Shown: positions 32,830-45,483, counted from the first letter of the stretch. The stretch is DNA of 64,000 nt from Anagrus nilaparvatae (GCA_022575985.1 JAKSXM010000132.1:8556001-8620000), one strand, 5' to 3'. Notes: generated by a model from the letters alone, not told the origin. Numbers and translations: made by a program.

Positions 32830-33709
32830 TTACATATTTTCATCATTTCTATAAAAATTAACATTTTTAAATAAATTACATGGATTAATAAGTCTATTGG
32901 CACTTTTTGGTGAGTATGATAACGACGACGTTGATGGTAGTGGTTGCTGTTGATAAGGAACATGATTTATGACGGAAACATTTTCTTGACTCATTTCATG
33001 ATTATTAAAATAACTTAAATTTATTGGACGCGAGATTGGACGGCTATAATTGTTAAAAATATTTACATCCTCATTTTCGAATGGTTGATTATTTACATTA
33101 ACTAATTCAACGTCGTTTAGTAATCCCTGTAAATAAAATAATTTTATTTTAACTGACAAATATTTAAATTTTTATTTATTCAAAATTTTGTTTTAACTTA
33201 CGTATCGTTTAATGTCAGTAACGTCCAAAACACGTAGCCTAATTTGTAATGCAATTTTTTCAACACATTTCTCCAAATCATGAAGTCCTTTATATTTAAT
33301 TAATTCGTAGCCACATAATTTTTTTAAATAATTTTTGTTAATCTCTGAGCTTAAAGTTTGGAGTCTCCTTAGAAGATGCCTCCAAGTCATGCCTAACTGA
33401 TTTAAAATTGGCCAATTTAGCCTCATGTTCTCATATGTCTAAAAAAAATAAAATAACAATAAATTTTTGGAATATAAAAAAAAAATTATTCTTCAAACTT
33501 ACCTTGAGTGACCTCATGTCATGATTTTCAATAATTGAAATAGTTGCTAGACGAACTAAAAGCTCATCTTGCTCGTATGTCCAATTTATTTTTATTCTTC
33601 TTTTGACTGGTCCACAATTATTGAGATGTTCATAAGCCATTGGAATTAATTTTAAGATAAATTCACTTTGTTGAATATTCGACTGTAAAGAATTATCTAA
33701 TAAATTCAT
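32830..33709 (-). CDS. Three-exon protein with Myb/SANT-like region, 246 aa, unknown function
   Basis: Minus-strand exons 33709-33503, 33438-33202 and 33126-32830 join in phase 0. Donors are AAG|GTAAGT and TAC|GTAAGT; acceptors are TTTTTTTAG and ATTTACAG. I chose the ATG at 33709 because an in-frame TGA lies directly after an upstream acceptor (TTTCAG ending at 33731), so that exon starts with a short 5' UTR. Residues about 38-100 carry three spaced tryptophans (Trp43 in KINWTYEQDELLVRL, Trp78, Trp88 in LGMTWRHLLRRLQTL). This resembles a Myb/SANT-like DNA-binding fold. A basic/leucine segment (about 100-148) follows, then a polar, Ser/Pro/Gln-rich C-terminal tail (about 150-246) that looks disordered, with a QQQPLPSTSSLSYSP stretch. 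No signal peptide. It could be a nuclear regulator; the family is not identified. Confidence 0.68.
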
Positions 33710-33731
33710 AATCACACCAAGGAATCACTGA

Positions 33732-35459
33732 AATTTTATTTTTTTAATAAAAATAAATCAAGTAAAAAATTTGTCCAAAATATAAGAAAAAAAAAACTAT
33801 TGATATATAAAAGCAAAAAAAATTTTATGAAAAGATGCACGAACGACTGTTATAATCAAATGATACCTTGACAAATAAAGTTTAAAAATATTTTTTGAAT
33901 CCTGTAACCTATTTTATTTTAAAATTTTATTATCCCCACTGTTTTCAAATCAGGTGATTCGCGCGAACATTTTTGTTTATATTTTGTCATTGGAATTTTT
34001 CTTTTAAAATAAAATATTGAAATTGAGAATTTTATTTATATTTACAAATAGATTTTAAATTTAAGAGAGAAATTTTAAATGTTATATGAGTCAAAATATG
34101 AATTCATGATCCTTTCATCTAAAAATTATCAATTTTTTTGGTATAGTTAGAAGGGTTAAAATTTCTTTATGATAGTAACATTTTCTGCTTTTTCCGAATT
34201 TTTTACTAGTTTTAATTTACAGTCCCTAAATATTTTTTAGCTTTTTATCTACTGCAAAACATAGTTTATTTTCCACTTCCAAAAGTATCCGCTCTAGCAT
34301 AAATGGGTTGACTTTGTCTTTTTTACCAATTTTTCTTTCGAACCAGCAGTTCATTGAAGAAATGGAGAAATTTATTCCTTGACTATTACATCAACAAAAA
34401 ACTAGATTTATATTAAAAAAATATGGTTTTGGATGTTTGCTGTATAGCACAGTTGCAATTATTTTATACCAGACCAACTTGAAATAGAATCCCTCATATA
34501 TATAATTAAATATATTGTACAAAAAATTTTGCTCTTTCTTACAAGACTGAGAATTTTGTTTGTTTTCGTTTGAATAGTTTGAATTTTCTAAGCATATGTA
34601 CATAAATATAATAATACCTAACGTGTATATTTTTATAAAAATCATAACACGCGAATTAATATAATACAGTTCATCCAACCAAGTAAACACGATTTATGTA
34701 CGAGGAAGTAATTATTATTATTATTATTAATATGAAAATAATACAACTGTGACAAAAATTTTATAGCATTTTTTTCTATTATTTATAGTTTCTATAATTT
34801 ACACTTTTAACTTTTATTTTTATTTTAAACATAACAATTTATGCCCTTTTATTTACTTGGAAAAATTTGTAAAAAACACGTTTTTCTAGCGGGAATTTGT
34901 CAGTTTTTTATTAATCATGACAAGTTGATCTAAGATACTTTTTTTGAATTACTGATTATGAATTTCGGGTTTCTGGAACGAAAAATACCCAGCATTTCCA
35001 TAAGTTGGTGAAAACACCGTTTTCTATTACTTACGGTAATTTGGCGATCTTTTTACTAATTTAACGGTTTTTGGAAAATTTTATTGATTTAAGCGATTTA
35101 AATTACGTATAGTTAGTTTCATAACTATTAAAAATTGCAAAATTACCCCTAAAAATGGGTTTTTGTTACCAATTTAATTTAGTTACATACATTTTTCATG
35201 CACAAGACTTCAAAACTCGTAATTATTAGCCCCAAAACGTATAAGTAGACTAAATCACGTTTACGATTCGTGAACATTATCCAAAGTTTGGCAAAAGACC
35301 TTTTAATATTAAATTCCCATGAGCAAAACCGCAATTTTCGTTATCAGCGATCAAAAAACCCACATTGTAAATCTTTTCACTATTTATTTTCGAAAAGACT
35401 CTCCTTCTCCCCGCGATTGAACTAGAATATTGGATCAATTGTTTTAGTACCTAAATATT
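33732..35459. other. AT-rich DNA upstream of the Myb/SANT-like gene
   Basis: 5' side of the preceding minus-strand gene, so its first exon and promoter should lie here. No core motif is obvious. An ATT microsatellite occurs near 34712-34728. Confidence 0.4.
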
Positions 35460-35545
35460 TTGTAATCTGAAATAGTATATTAAGTATCAAAAGCGCAAAA
35501 GTTTAGACACTAGCGTGAGCACTAGCACGAGTGCTCGGCGAACCA
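35460..35545 (+). repeat. Dispersed repeat family A, copy 3
   Basis: AATAGTATATTAAGTATCAA, AAGCGCAAAAGTTTAGACAC, then the palindrome-rich TAGCGTGAGCACTAGCACGA and GTGCTCGGCGAACC. Nearly identical, in inverse orientation, to 44625-44705. Confidence 0.75.
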
Positions 35546-37125
35546 AATAAAAAAATTATTTATTAACCTCAATCAAATAAAAAAATTAATAAAATTTGCA
35601 AAAATAAACTGGCCCTGACGAAAAAAGATAAAACAACCCATTTAATATACACATATATTTTTCCTAGAGTAACTTTAAAAGGATTGATAAATAATTTATA
35701 CTAAAATAATTATACCATTTTTTAAAAATAAATAAAAAAATGTGTTTCATTGCGTAACCAAAAAAAAAGGAAATTAAAATTTCATATATATCTAATTAAA
35801 AAAATATCACACATAAAAATTTAAGTAATTTTAACGAATTTGTACGCATATACCCACATTTTTTATGATAAAATTTTGTTATTAAAAAAAAAAATTGAGA
35901 AAGTCCATAAATGCATAATATAAATACTGAAAATTTTTGTACGCTGGTTTATTTAAAAAAAAGTCATTGAACGATAAAATAAATATATTAAAAATAGCGC
36001 ATACATAAATAATTGCATAACAGTTCGTAAATTTTAAATAACTTGAATCTTAAATATAAATTAAAAATTCAGTAAATTACATATTTTCAAAAATTTACAT
36101 TTTAATAAAACTTCAGAAAAATTTATACAAACTTCAATTTTTAAAAAATGGTTATTTATATATATTTTCTTACATCATCAATCACACCCGAAAATCAACG
36201 AAAAAATAACCCACACATTGAATATGATAAATTAAAATTATATATATAAAATAAAGATAAAATATTAACCCTTCAAAACCAGTTAAAAAAAATTACTAAT
36301 TAACTTGAAAACGATCATTATCTATTGGCTCGTGTATAAATATTTTTAGCTCACTAAATTTAACCCTTTTTTTTTCTTTATGTGCGTTCTTCTGATATGC
36401 AATTGCTACAAGTTTATTATAAACACCTTTTAATTTTTATTCTTACCGATCATTAAAAAAATATTTAAAAAAATTTTATATACTTACACACGTGTGATTA
36501 TAACTTTGCAGCATTTATTACAAGCTAAAAAACTTTTTCAACTCAATTAAGCATTAATTTTTTTTTTTTGGTAGTGGAAGAAATATTGTGACGGTTGTGT
36601 TTAGATGTAATAATTCACGAGCATAAAATTATTTTATCCTGAAAAATATTATGCCAAGTGTAATTAATTTGTATAAGTACTAAGGTTAACGTTATAGTCT
36701 TAAACGGTTAAGGATTTTTTATCATTAAAAGTGAAATATTTAATAAATAATCTTATTTATGGTAAAAGTTTTGTTTTTAACGATTAATTTTATCCGTTAA
36801 TTATGCATTAACATAAAAAATATCTTTCTATTAGCTTTTTATTTTGCTAAATTAAGCGATATTCGAGACATGTTTTATGTACCAGTTATGAATGAAAAAA
36901 TTTTCAATTTCGTAGATTCTAAACGTAATCATTTAAAATTAAGCAGTAGTGATCTTTCATAATTAATATTTACCTTACTTTATTTAATTTAAAGACTACT
37001 TCCGGATAAGTACAGTGATTTGTCCCCCGGAACGAAACCTGACGTAAGTAATAGCATCCGAAAAGTTATCAAAAAACCCACTAATTCCCGTTGGAATTAG
37101 ACCTCTAGGCCACGACAGACACCCG

Positions 37126-37166
37126 GAAATCTAAAAAACCCGTTTTTTAAAGGTTTTTTAGATTTC
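37126..37166. repeat. Perfect 15-bp hairpin
   Basis: GAAATCTAAAAAACC at 37126-37140 is exactly complementary to GGTTTTTTAGATTTC at 37152-37166, with an 11-base loop. It sits in a less AT-rich patch (36995-37200). It could be a small MITE core or an RNA hairpin; no evidence of transcription. Confidence 0.6.
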
Positions 37167-38214
37167 ATTTAATTTCTCCGGCCCGTAAACAGATAATACT
37201 CTGCTCATAGGCTGGAAAAAAATTTCACCGATTTTCAAAAAAAAATTTTTTTGGTAGCCTTTAGGGCCTCCTTAAGACCCCGAAATACAATTTTGATTTT
37301 TTTTAAAATCGGTTTTTCAAGCATAAAAAAAAATATAATAACATCCTAAATTTTTTTTTATAGTCCTGATAGTTTGAAAAACCATATTTTTTAATTTTTT
37401 AGAAAATCTATATAGAAAATGGTAGGTACGAGAGACGGAAAAAACTTTATATAGGTATTATGAGTCTCAGATATAGAGTTTTTTTAGTCTCTCATATCTA
37501 TAGAATTCATAAAATTTATGCGCCCATATTCGACTAGTACGCTCATATATACTCTAAGTATTAAAAAAAATAAAACAGTCGGGGATTCCATCAAATTCCA
37601 TCAAAGGTCTAAAAAAATTTTTAATTATCACTAAATATGATTCTTCACCCCTTCAGGGTATTCACTGAAAATTTTTTTCCTCTTGTAGCAAAAAGAAACA
37701 AAATCTTCAGCGTCTAAGGATATAAGGAAAAAATTTGGCTACTAAAACTTTGTTTCATTAATATTTTCAATTTTTGGGACCCAAAGCACCTTATAGCATG
37801 AAATTATTCGACCTGTGAAGAGTACACGATAACGCTGTTTTAGCTGAAAATTCATCCAAAATCTAAAATATAAAATTAAAATTAAAATTAGGTAAATGTA
37901 AAATATATGGGTGAACAAAATAAGTAATAAAAATTTAAGCCAGCCCATGAATATTTATTTTTAATTGCTAATCTACTATTGGTTTAAAATTCAACCATTT
38001 GGTTAAATATTCATCCAAAAAAGTATTACCGTGCATGCCTTAGAGTTCTGGGGAAAATAAAATAAAAATTTTATTTAAAAAAAAAAAATTTGTTGTTGTT
38101 GTTATTTTTAGACCTAATTCTCAAAAATACGTTTGGTAAGAGCTGCACTCCTTTGGCACAAAATTTACGTTTTTATTGGCCTATATGTTATCTAGTAATA
38201 CTGTCAGGTTGCTC

Positions 38215-38320
38215 TGCTTGAATTTTCAAGTAAATTGACTGAAAATTCAAGTAAATTGATTTAAAATTAAAGTATTATCTTTAAAATTCAAGCAATTTAA
38301 GCTAAATTCAAGCAGATTAA
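38215..38320. repeat. Minisatellite of about 25 bp (AATTCAAGTAAATTGA)
   Basis: Four or five diverged units of the type AAAATTCAAGTAAATTGACT and ATTCAAGCAATTTAAGCT. Confidence 0.55.
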
Positions 38321-40548
38321 TCTTATTTAAAAGTTTTTAAATCAATTGACAATACTTTTGATATAGCATGAATAAATCTTTAATAATGTCATAGCAATAT
38401 TTCTTAAACAAGGGACAAAATATTGCTTTTGATATTTTGTACCATATTTTCTTCCATGATTTAAAACATAGTTTTTCATATAATAGGCTAAAAAGCCGTA
38501 TTCCTAGGGTTGAAAATAGGCCTTTTCCCCTAGATATGTAAAATTAAATACAAACCCATAAAAATATATGTAATCTCACGTTTTAAACAGAATTCAATTT
38601 TAATTGTCAATATCAATAAAACGAATCTCAAAAAAAAAAAAAAAAAATACATATCAATTATTTTTTACTTTCAACCCACATAATAAACTCACATAGTGAT
38701 GCGCATTCATATATTGAATTGTATAAATATATGATATTCACCTGCTTTATTCGCACCTTCGTTTATGAATAAAATCACGCGGCTCGTGGCAGATATATCG
38801 ACTAGTTTATATGTATATACCATTGATATAACTGACTATATTGCATTATGCATCAGAGAATACCCAAAAAAAAAAAAAATAAGCGGCAGCTGTTTAGTGC
38901 CAAAGGCTCAAGCGTAAGGTGCCGCGTTAAATGAAAATTCAGACGAATTCGATATGGACTTATATATGCATAAAAAAAATATATATATAACACAGGTAAA
39001 AGCGCCAAGTATTTCATTGTATACGATCTTTAGGCAATATTTTTGGCACTCATAGGAAACTTTAAAGAATACGTTTAAAACAAAAGCAAAATTCAAAATG
39101 TATGAATAACTATATAATATGAACCACCATGATTTGGTGCAGTATGCATATACCTTCAGGGGAAATAACATTTTTATATATATACCAATTTTTAAAAGCA
39201 TTGTTTTATGGGGTTAAAGAAACTTTGCTGTTATATTTTTTACAATATATATAAAGATAAAAGCCGCAAACTAAAAAAATTTATGTTTATAAAGAGGAGT
39301 TTCTTTAAACGATATGATTTACTTTTTTGGTTGATTATTATATATATTTTATGAAGACTTCCGGTGAAAAATTGTGGGTGCTTTTTAATTTTTGGTATTG
39401 TGTGGGTTAAGCCCTATAATTATATGATAAATTGATGCTATATTGATAAATAAAATATTATATCGTAATTTTATTATATGATTATGATGATATGTGGATT
39501 ATATTGTAGTTATTATTCAATTTTGTACTATAAATATATATAATTTTTTAATATAATCATGAATTTATAAGTTAAGTTACGTTTATAAGTGTTTCCTTAT
39601 TACATATTTAAAATTTTTTAAAAAAGAATTTAATCTGACAGAAAGAAAAGTATTTTTTGGTGAAAGATTTTTATTGCTTCAAAGATATTTTATGCTCCAA
39701 TAAAATCCAATTACAGGTCGTTATTTACTCTCAATTTTTTTGTTCAGATAATTTTTTGTACATATTTATGTCTTAGATTCTAACACAATTATTTTTCATC
39801 ATTTTATTTAGATCTTTTATCTAAAATTTTATTTAAACTTCTGAATAGTTTTTTTTCCAAAAAATTTCAAAAACTAATGAACCTAAAAAAATCCTGTAAC
39901 TTTTCAAAATTCAATGAAATCTTTGAAATTTACTCTAAAATTTGCTTTGAAAATCCTGACTGTTAATAGTAACTCCAGTAAATTTAAAAAAAAAATAGTT
40001 CATATGCGAAAAATTAGCGAACTCTAAAGAAACTTTTCTAAAAAGTCAATAATTATCTTTTTTTTTCTGTTAATTTTTGAAGAAAAAATATTGTAAATTT
40101 ACTTTTATTTTTCAAATCTTAAGATCTATCAATAAATCTGCAATTTTTCTTTTGAACATATTGAAACAATCAGTACCTTACAAAATGTAGTTTAATCAAA
40201 ATAATTATTTTATTTGTGCATAACTTTAAACAGTTCTCAATTCAATTAATTTATTATAATTTAAATAAAAATTTATTCAAAACATTTCCTCCATAATATC
40301 CTAAAAAATTATTAAACTAATTAAATTGAATTAAAAAAAAATTTTATATTTCTACATAACAACTATTTAAAATTCTAAAAAATGTATAAATTATTTATTA
40401 ATCCCTAACGAATATTTAATAGTTCTCACAAATGACAAAAATATATATTTTATTATTACTTAATTTCATTGGTATAAATAACACGTAACTTTTGCTTCTG
40501 AAATACTCACTTTAAAATGATAATAATACAGTACTGATTATTCAATAA

Positions 40549-40568
40549 TATATATATATATATATATA
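40549..40568. repeat. (TA)10 microsatellite
   Basis: Ten uninterrupted TA units in AT-rich DNA. Confidence 0.85.
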
Positions 40569-41235
40569 AATGTTACATGTGATAATACTTAAAAAAAAAA
40601 AAGAATGTTAAAATGTCACACATGAAAAGATTTATGTTTTCACTTTTAATTAAAAAAAATTTTATTTATTTATACTTTATATATAGTAAACATGTTTTTG
40701 TTAAAAGTTTAAATAAATATTTTTAATTCAAACTTTAATGTTTGTTTTTTTATCATATCACGAACATTATGCTACCTGTTATAGAAAATATATTAAATAA
40801 TTATATATTTTTTATAATATTTTATGTACTCATTTTTCAAATTAATAGTTTACATTATTATAGCTTATTTTTATATGTTTGTCATTATCTATATTTTTTT
40901 GTAATCTCATATATCTTTTTTAATATTGATAATTAAGTCCAAGTTTCAAAGTTTTCACATATAAATAAATTTTATGATTCTAGTTTTTTTTTTAAACTAT
41001 ATACTATTATTGTGATATTAAAAAATATATATAGATCATTCCAGGTAAGAAAAATGAATTAACCGAGGGAAATGGTTTACTACGCTTATAAAAAACCGGC
41101 TACTACACCAACCTAAAAGAAGAAAGCGTACGCCAAAGACAAAAAGAAGTTTCCCAAAGCTAGAGATAATGTGGTCACGATAATGTTGCCGGAAGGCAGG
41201 GCTAGAAGAATCACACCGTAAATGTACTGATTGAG

Positions 41236-41786
41236 ATGAAAGGAAAAGAAGGGCAAACAGACCTTTTCGAAGCAGCTAAGCCAACAATGGGTGAAAATGT
41301 AAAAGTGATACACCTGACTCCATGGCGAACTCTCCAGATAACGGACTTTGACTGTCTTACCTCGGCAGAGAAATTAGAAGCAACCTTGACAACTGCATTG
41401 AAGGAAACTGACCCTATCAAAGTGCGACTATTCCGACCTAACCTTTGGGAACAGGGGTCATCCGTGATTGAAATGGATCAAAAGGCCACTTTCACGCTAA
41501 TTAAGGTGTCATTAAGTTGGGCTTGGGTAACTGGAAAGTAAGGTTACAGGCAACCCCGCTCAGATGTTTTAGATGTTTGGGATATGGATTTGTAGCAGGT
41601 AACTGCACAGGGCCAGATTTAAGCAAACTCTGCTTTAAATGTTGGTTGGAAAACCAGAAAGCAGACGAGTGTACAGGTAATCTACGATGCTTCCTTTGCA
41701 GACTTGCGAAACTGAAAGGCAAAGAACTAAACCACTTTCCGGGCTCCAGAAAGTGCACAGAGTTCAGGATAGCAAAATCAAAATGA
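41236..41786 (+). pseudogene. LINE gag (ORF1) remnant with three zinc knuckles
   Basis: Nucleic-acid-binding gag of the LINE, split over two frames (41236-41541 and 41517-41786). The second carries three consecutive cysteine motifs: CFRCLGYGFVAGNC, CFKCWLENQKADEC and CFLCRLAKLKGKELNHF followed by PGSRKC. In the first two knuckles the histidine position is replaced (Phe and Gln respectively, judged against the usual CCHC pattern), so zinc binding is damaged. The LKGKELNHFPGSRKC phrase is characteristic of R1-group gag proteins. Confidence 0.8.
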
Positions 41787-42101
41787 TTAAGGTAGCCCAA
41801 GGGAACGTAAAGAAGCTGGAGCATAAATCAGCTCGCGTATCAAATCCAGAGAGAAATTATAGCAGATCTGTGACTCATAAGTAAGCAGCAAACTTGAATC
41901 TGGTTGGACGAAGAAATTGGAACAGCAGCCATTTGGATTCCAAATCCTGGGGGATTTCCTGTAGAAGCATCAGGAAAGGGTAGAGGGCTCGTATGGTTAG
42001 GAGTAGGAAAATTATCTACGTAAGCTGCTACCTGATGACGAACGGGCCGATTCAGAATTACTATGTGGAAGCTAGACGAATTAGAAGACTTTTCTAAATA
42101 G

Positions 42102-42344
42102 GTGGGTAACAATATAATTGTTGTAGGTGACTTCAACGCCAAGAGTATTGACTGGAGCATGTCCTATATTGACTCGAAAGGGAAGGCCATCCTTAAAATC
42201 ACAACCTTCAGAAGCCCTGGTTATGCCCAAAAAATACCCGATATGTCCTTTTCAACTAAAAGCCTGTGCATAAGGATAAGAAATTGGCACTTTATGGAAG
42301 TCTACATGGCAAGCGATCACCAGTATATGTCGTTTGCAATATAG
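42102..42344 (+). pseudogene. LINE endonuclease remnant
   Basis: NNIIVVGDFNAKSIDWSMSY matches the GDFNAK(S/H)xxWG block of the exonuclease-endonuclease-phosphatase fold that nicks target DNA, with the final Gly changed. Further on, ASDHQYMSF corresponds to the SDH active-site block. The sequence between them is shortened and shifted, and much of the N-terminal endonuclease is unrecognisable. Confidence 0.7.
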
Positions 42345-42589
42345 CCACAGCGACAACTCCTTGGTGGGACATACAGGCCCAAACCAAGAAGCTGGAATCT
42401 TAATAAATTAAATAAGGAACGATTTATACAAATTTTAACAATAGGACAAAGGGTAATTCTGGAGAAACTCCGTATATTAGGATGTAAGGAAGATGCGGAA
42501 AAATTCGTTTCCGAAGTAATGATACTCATAAAGAAAGCCTGTGATAATTCCATGCCTCGGAAAAGGTTTAATAGAAAAAATCCACCTGT

Positions 42590-44285
42590 GGACTGGTGGA
42601 ATCTAGAAGATTCGGAGCTCCGCAGACAAGCCACAAGATGCCAACGCGGGTAACGAGGGCCAAATCCAGTGCAGAAGCCAATGGACTGATGCAAGTTCAC
42701 AAGGAAGTTAAACGCTCCTTGAAGCATGCGATCAGCGTTAGCAAGATTAGCTGCGAAAGAAAGCTATCTGTGCATCAAAATCGATAACGACCCTTGGGGA
42801 CTTTAAAGATCATTGCAAAGAAGCTGAGGGGCTTTATGGCCGGCTCGTTAATGCATAAAGAAGAGGCAAAGAGAGTCGTTGATGCTCTGTTTCCGACACA
42901 CCTGACAAGACTGTACCAAGAGGATGACATATATAGACGATATCCCGCACTTTACAGAGCAGGAACTGTTTGCCAACGTGGACTCCCTCAGAAATAAAAA
43001 AACTCCGGCGCTGATGCTTAGGATGTACAATACCTGCAGGACAAAGACAGGGGTCTTTAGCAGACAATGGAAAGTAGCTCTACTGGCCCTTAATACCAAT
43101 GGAAAAGGTAATCCAACACTCCCATCGTACTAGCGATCGCTAGGACTTCTGGACACGGCAGGCAAAGGCTTCGAAAAGATGCTATAGCCTCGAATTTTAA
43201 ATGCAGTACAAGTAGAAAGGAACCTTCTTTTTGGCAACACAGCTTGAAACGGGGGCGGTTCACGATCGGGGCAGTAAAAGAGGCCATAGATGCAATAATT
43301 AGGGCCCAAACGGGTAATAATCGTTCCCATAAAATTACTCTTCTGATTACCCTGGGTGTTAAAAAGTAGTTATGTTAAAAGTAGACAGAGTTCCTCTGAA
43401 TGAATTCGCAGTGCCAAAATATTTGATGCGGGTAATGAAGAGCTATCTGAGTGACCGAATACTCTTGTACGATCTTCTTCAAAGAGGAGAAGAAACGTGA
43501 CAGCTGGAGCAGATCAAGGTTCGATATTGGGACCTGATCTATGGAACATTTCTTACGATGGTATCCTGAGGCTAGAGCTAACGGATGGCTGTTTCATGAT
43601 AGGTTACGTGGATGTCATTCGCCTCGTGATCGTCGCGAAATAAATGTAACAGGCGCAGAACAGCTTAATTGTCTGAATGTTAGAATAAAGCTTATGCATG
43701 GAAGAGCGCGGATTAAATCTAGATGCTAAGACAAAAATCATGATGTTTACGAGGAAGCGAATAAGTACTATTGTCCCGATAGGAATCAATCAGGACACCA
43801 TCATCCAAACGAAGAGATTCGTAAAATATCTGGGTATTGCTTTATGAAGCTCAACTACTGGGAGCATATCTCAAAGAGTCAAGAAGGCAGGTACTACGAC
43901 ACTAGCTCTGAGCAGGCTGATGGCGAACCTGAACGGCCCTAAGGTTAGCAAGCGGTAATTACTAAAGCCCGTAACCCAGTCCATACTATTGTATGGAGCA
44001 GAAATTCGGGCGGATGCGCTAGACAAGGCTATTTATGCAAAAATGGCATGATAAGTGACTGTCTCTGAAGTGGCAGTTCTTGTGATCACTGAAATTATCC
44101 CAATTAAGCTCCTCGCTAAAGAACGCAAACTCATAGACGACAGGAAGAAAGATAGCGACGCAGAAGCTGACCAGATCAAACTGGATTTTAGGAAGAATAC
44201 GATAAAGTATCACACAGTCCAGAAACACCGCGCGGACAAGAGATCAGTGATGAATTACATTTTATTACTCATCTCTAAGTTTTAA
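42590..44285 (+). pseudogene. LINE reverse transcriptase remnant
   Basis: Blocks of an R1-type reverse transcriptase appear in order but in changing frames. They are: an ELRRQATRCQR-like pre-RT helix (about 42610); NDPWGLxKIIAKKL (about 42785); the ELFANVDSLRNKKTPA block (about 42960); LDTAGKGFEKML (about 43147); AGADQGSILGPDLWNISYDG (about 43502); a catalytic-loop remnant in which the YADD box is degraded to YVD (about 43600); YLGI (about 43830); ILLYGAEI (about 43990); and SEVAVLVITEIIPIKLLAKE (about 44064). The loss of one catalytic aspartate and the many frame changes show it is dead. Confidence 0.78.
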
Positions 44286-44479
44286 CTACTGAAAAAGCAA
44301 TGACTGAATTCCCTGAATCCTTGGATCGCAGAATGTAAATTTCCAGACTCTCATTAGATAACTAAAGCGCTACTATTCTTTGGACTCAAGCTAGTTGCGT
44401 TTCTGAAGCATACGGTTTACGGCAAACTGGGACAGTTCACAAAACCGATCACGAAAACTCCAGACGTTATGGATGCTCG

Positions 44480-44960
44480 TGTAAAGTATTTTTGCCCTCC
44501 CGGGCGTAAAACTCGTGTATAAAAAATTTTCTGAACTCGTTCTACGCCTAGGTGGGCAAAAAATAGTGTAAGCACCATGGGCGGAATACTTTAGACACGA
44601 GCGTGAACACATATCACTCGTGCCCGGCTTCGCCGAGCACTCGTGCTAGTGCTCACGCTAGTCCCGAAACTTTTACGCCCTTGATACTTAATATACTATT
44701 CTATTTTATCTGTATGAGAAAATAGGAAATAATTATGAGAAAAGTATACAGGTACATAATAAATATAAAGGGCTTGGCCATTCTTTATTTTTCAGGCCAA
44801 GGATCGTATTATACTGTGGTGTTCTCGCTAGTATCTAAAATTTTACATCCATGATACCTTCAATATTTTTGCCTGCCTAGGCGTACAACGAGTGCGGAAA
44901 TTCCCGTGCCAAGTTTTTGGCCCGGATTTACGGCATTCTTTTTTTATGAACAAGGGTCGT
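44480..44960 (-). repeat. Dispersed repeat family A, cluster of copies 4 and 5
   Basis: On the minus strand 44700-44625 reads ATAGTATATTAAGTATCAAG, GGCGTAAAAGTTTCGGGACT, AGCGTGAGCACTAGCACGAG and TGCTCGGCGAAGCCGGGC, nearly identical to 35470-35545. Further blocks at 44490-44560 (TTTTGCCCTCCCGGGCGTAA; CGCCTAGGTGGGCAAAAAAT, mutually inverted) and 44870-44940 (TGCCTGCCTAGGCGTACAAC) match the later parts of copies 1 and 2. It directly adjoins the LINE remnant. Confidence 0.7.
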
Positions 44961-45483
44961 ATACAATCTTTAGTGGTAAGAAAACACTTATTTTTGGAAA
45001 TACGTGCTTTCTGATCGGTGATAAGAAAAATGTTTATTTTTAAAACGTTTTTATATTTATTGATGCAAGTATGCTTTAAAACTTATCCATGGAACATTCT
45101 ATTGAAGTAATTGATACCAAAGCTTGCATTTTTGTCTATGTAGTGTTAACATGAAATGATTCACATATCCACGTAAATTCTATAAATATCAGTATAACCT
45201 TAATTATATGATATTTATGTTTGCAGCAAAAAAAAATTGTTATAAATTTTTATTTTGTTATTATATGAGGGTCAATTCTTTTTATGCAATAGTATTTGCG
45301 TGAATTGAAGTAATTAAATGAATTTGCCATAAATGAATTTAAAAAAATTTTCACAACATTTAAAAATTAAATAAAACATATATTCCTGAATCGAAAGATC
45401 TCTACCCATCCATAAAACAAAAGAAAATTAAACATTTTACCCACAAACTAATAGTACATTTTTAACCAAGGGAGCAAAAAAAA

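Larger units (their letters stand above)
35546..41039. other. 5.5-kb gene-free stretch
   Basis: No convincing coding exon on either strand. It contains the hairpin at 37126-37166 and a 25-bp-type minisatellite at 38215-38320 (listed separately). A less AT-rich, apparently unique patch lies at 38700-38960 (with AAGCGGCAGCTGTTTAGTGC). The rest is A/T runs. It could hold regulatory DNA or a non-coding RNA, but the sequence gives no direct sign. Confidence 0.4.
41040..44390 (+). mobile_element. Decayed R1-clade non-LTR retrotransposon (LINE)
   Basis: About 3.3 kb of plus-strand retroelement with the order expected for R1-type LINEs: gag with three zinc knuckles, AP-type endonuclease, reverse transcriptase. 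All parts are broken by stops and frameshifts, so it cannot be active. Composition is clearly richer in G+C than the host DNA, as if it entered on a different base composition and has not yet equilibrated. The 5' start is set where gag-like basic sequence begins. The 3' end is uncertain; coding resemblance fades after about 44250 and family A repeats start near 44480. No target duplication was found. Confidence 0.85.

Noticed and set aside
34391..34690. 99-codon minus frame
   Set aside because: Phe/Ile/Tyr/Asn-rich background translation, no motif, no splice logic, no credible signal-peptide boundary.
38908..39201. 97-codon minus frame with hydrophobic runs
   Set aside because: Looks membrane-like only because AT-rich codons give Phe, Ile and Tyr. 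No homology recognised and no conserved start context.
41113..44612. Many minus-strand frames across the LINE
   Set aside because: Antisense of plus-strand gag, endonuclease and reverse transcriptase remnants. They exist because the region is less AT-rich and so has fewer chance stops.
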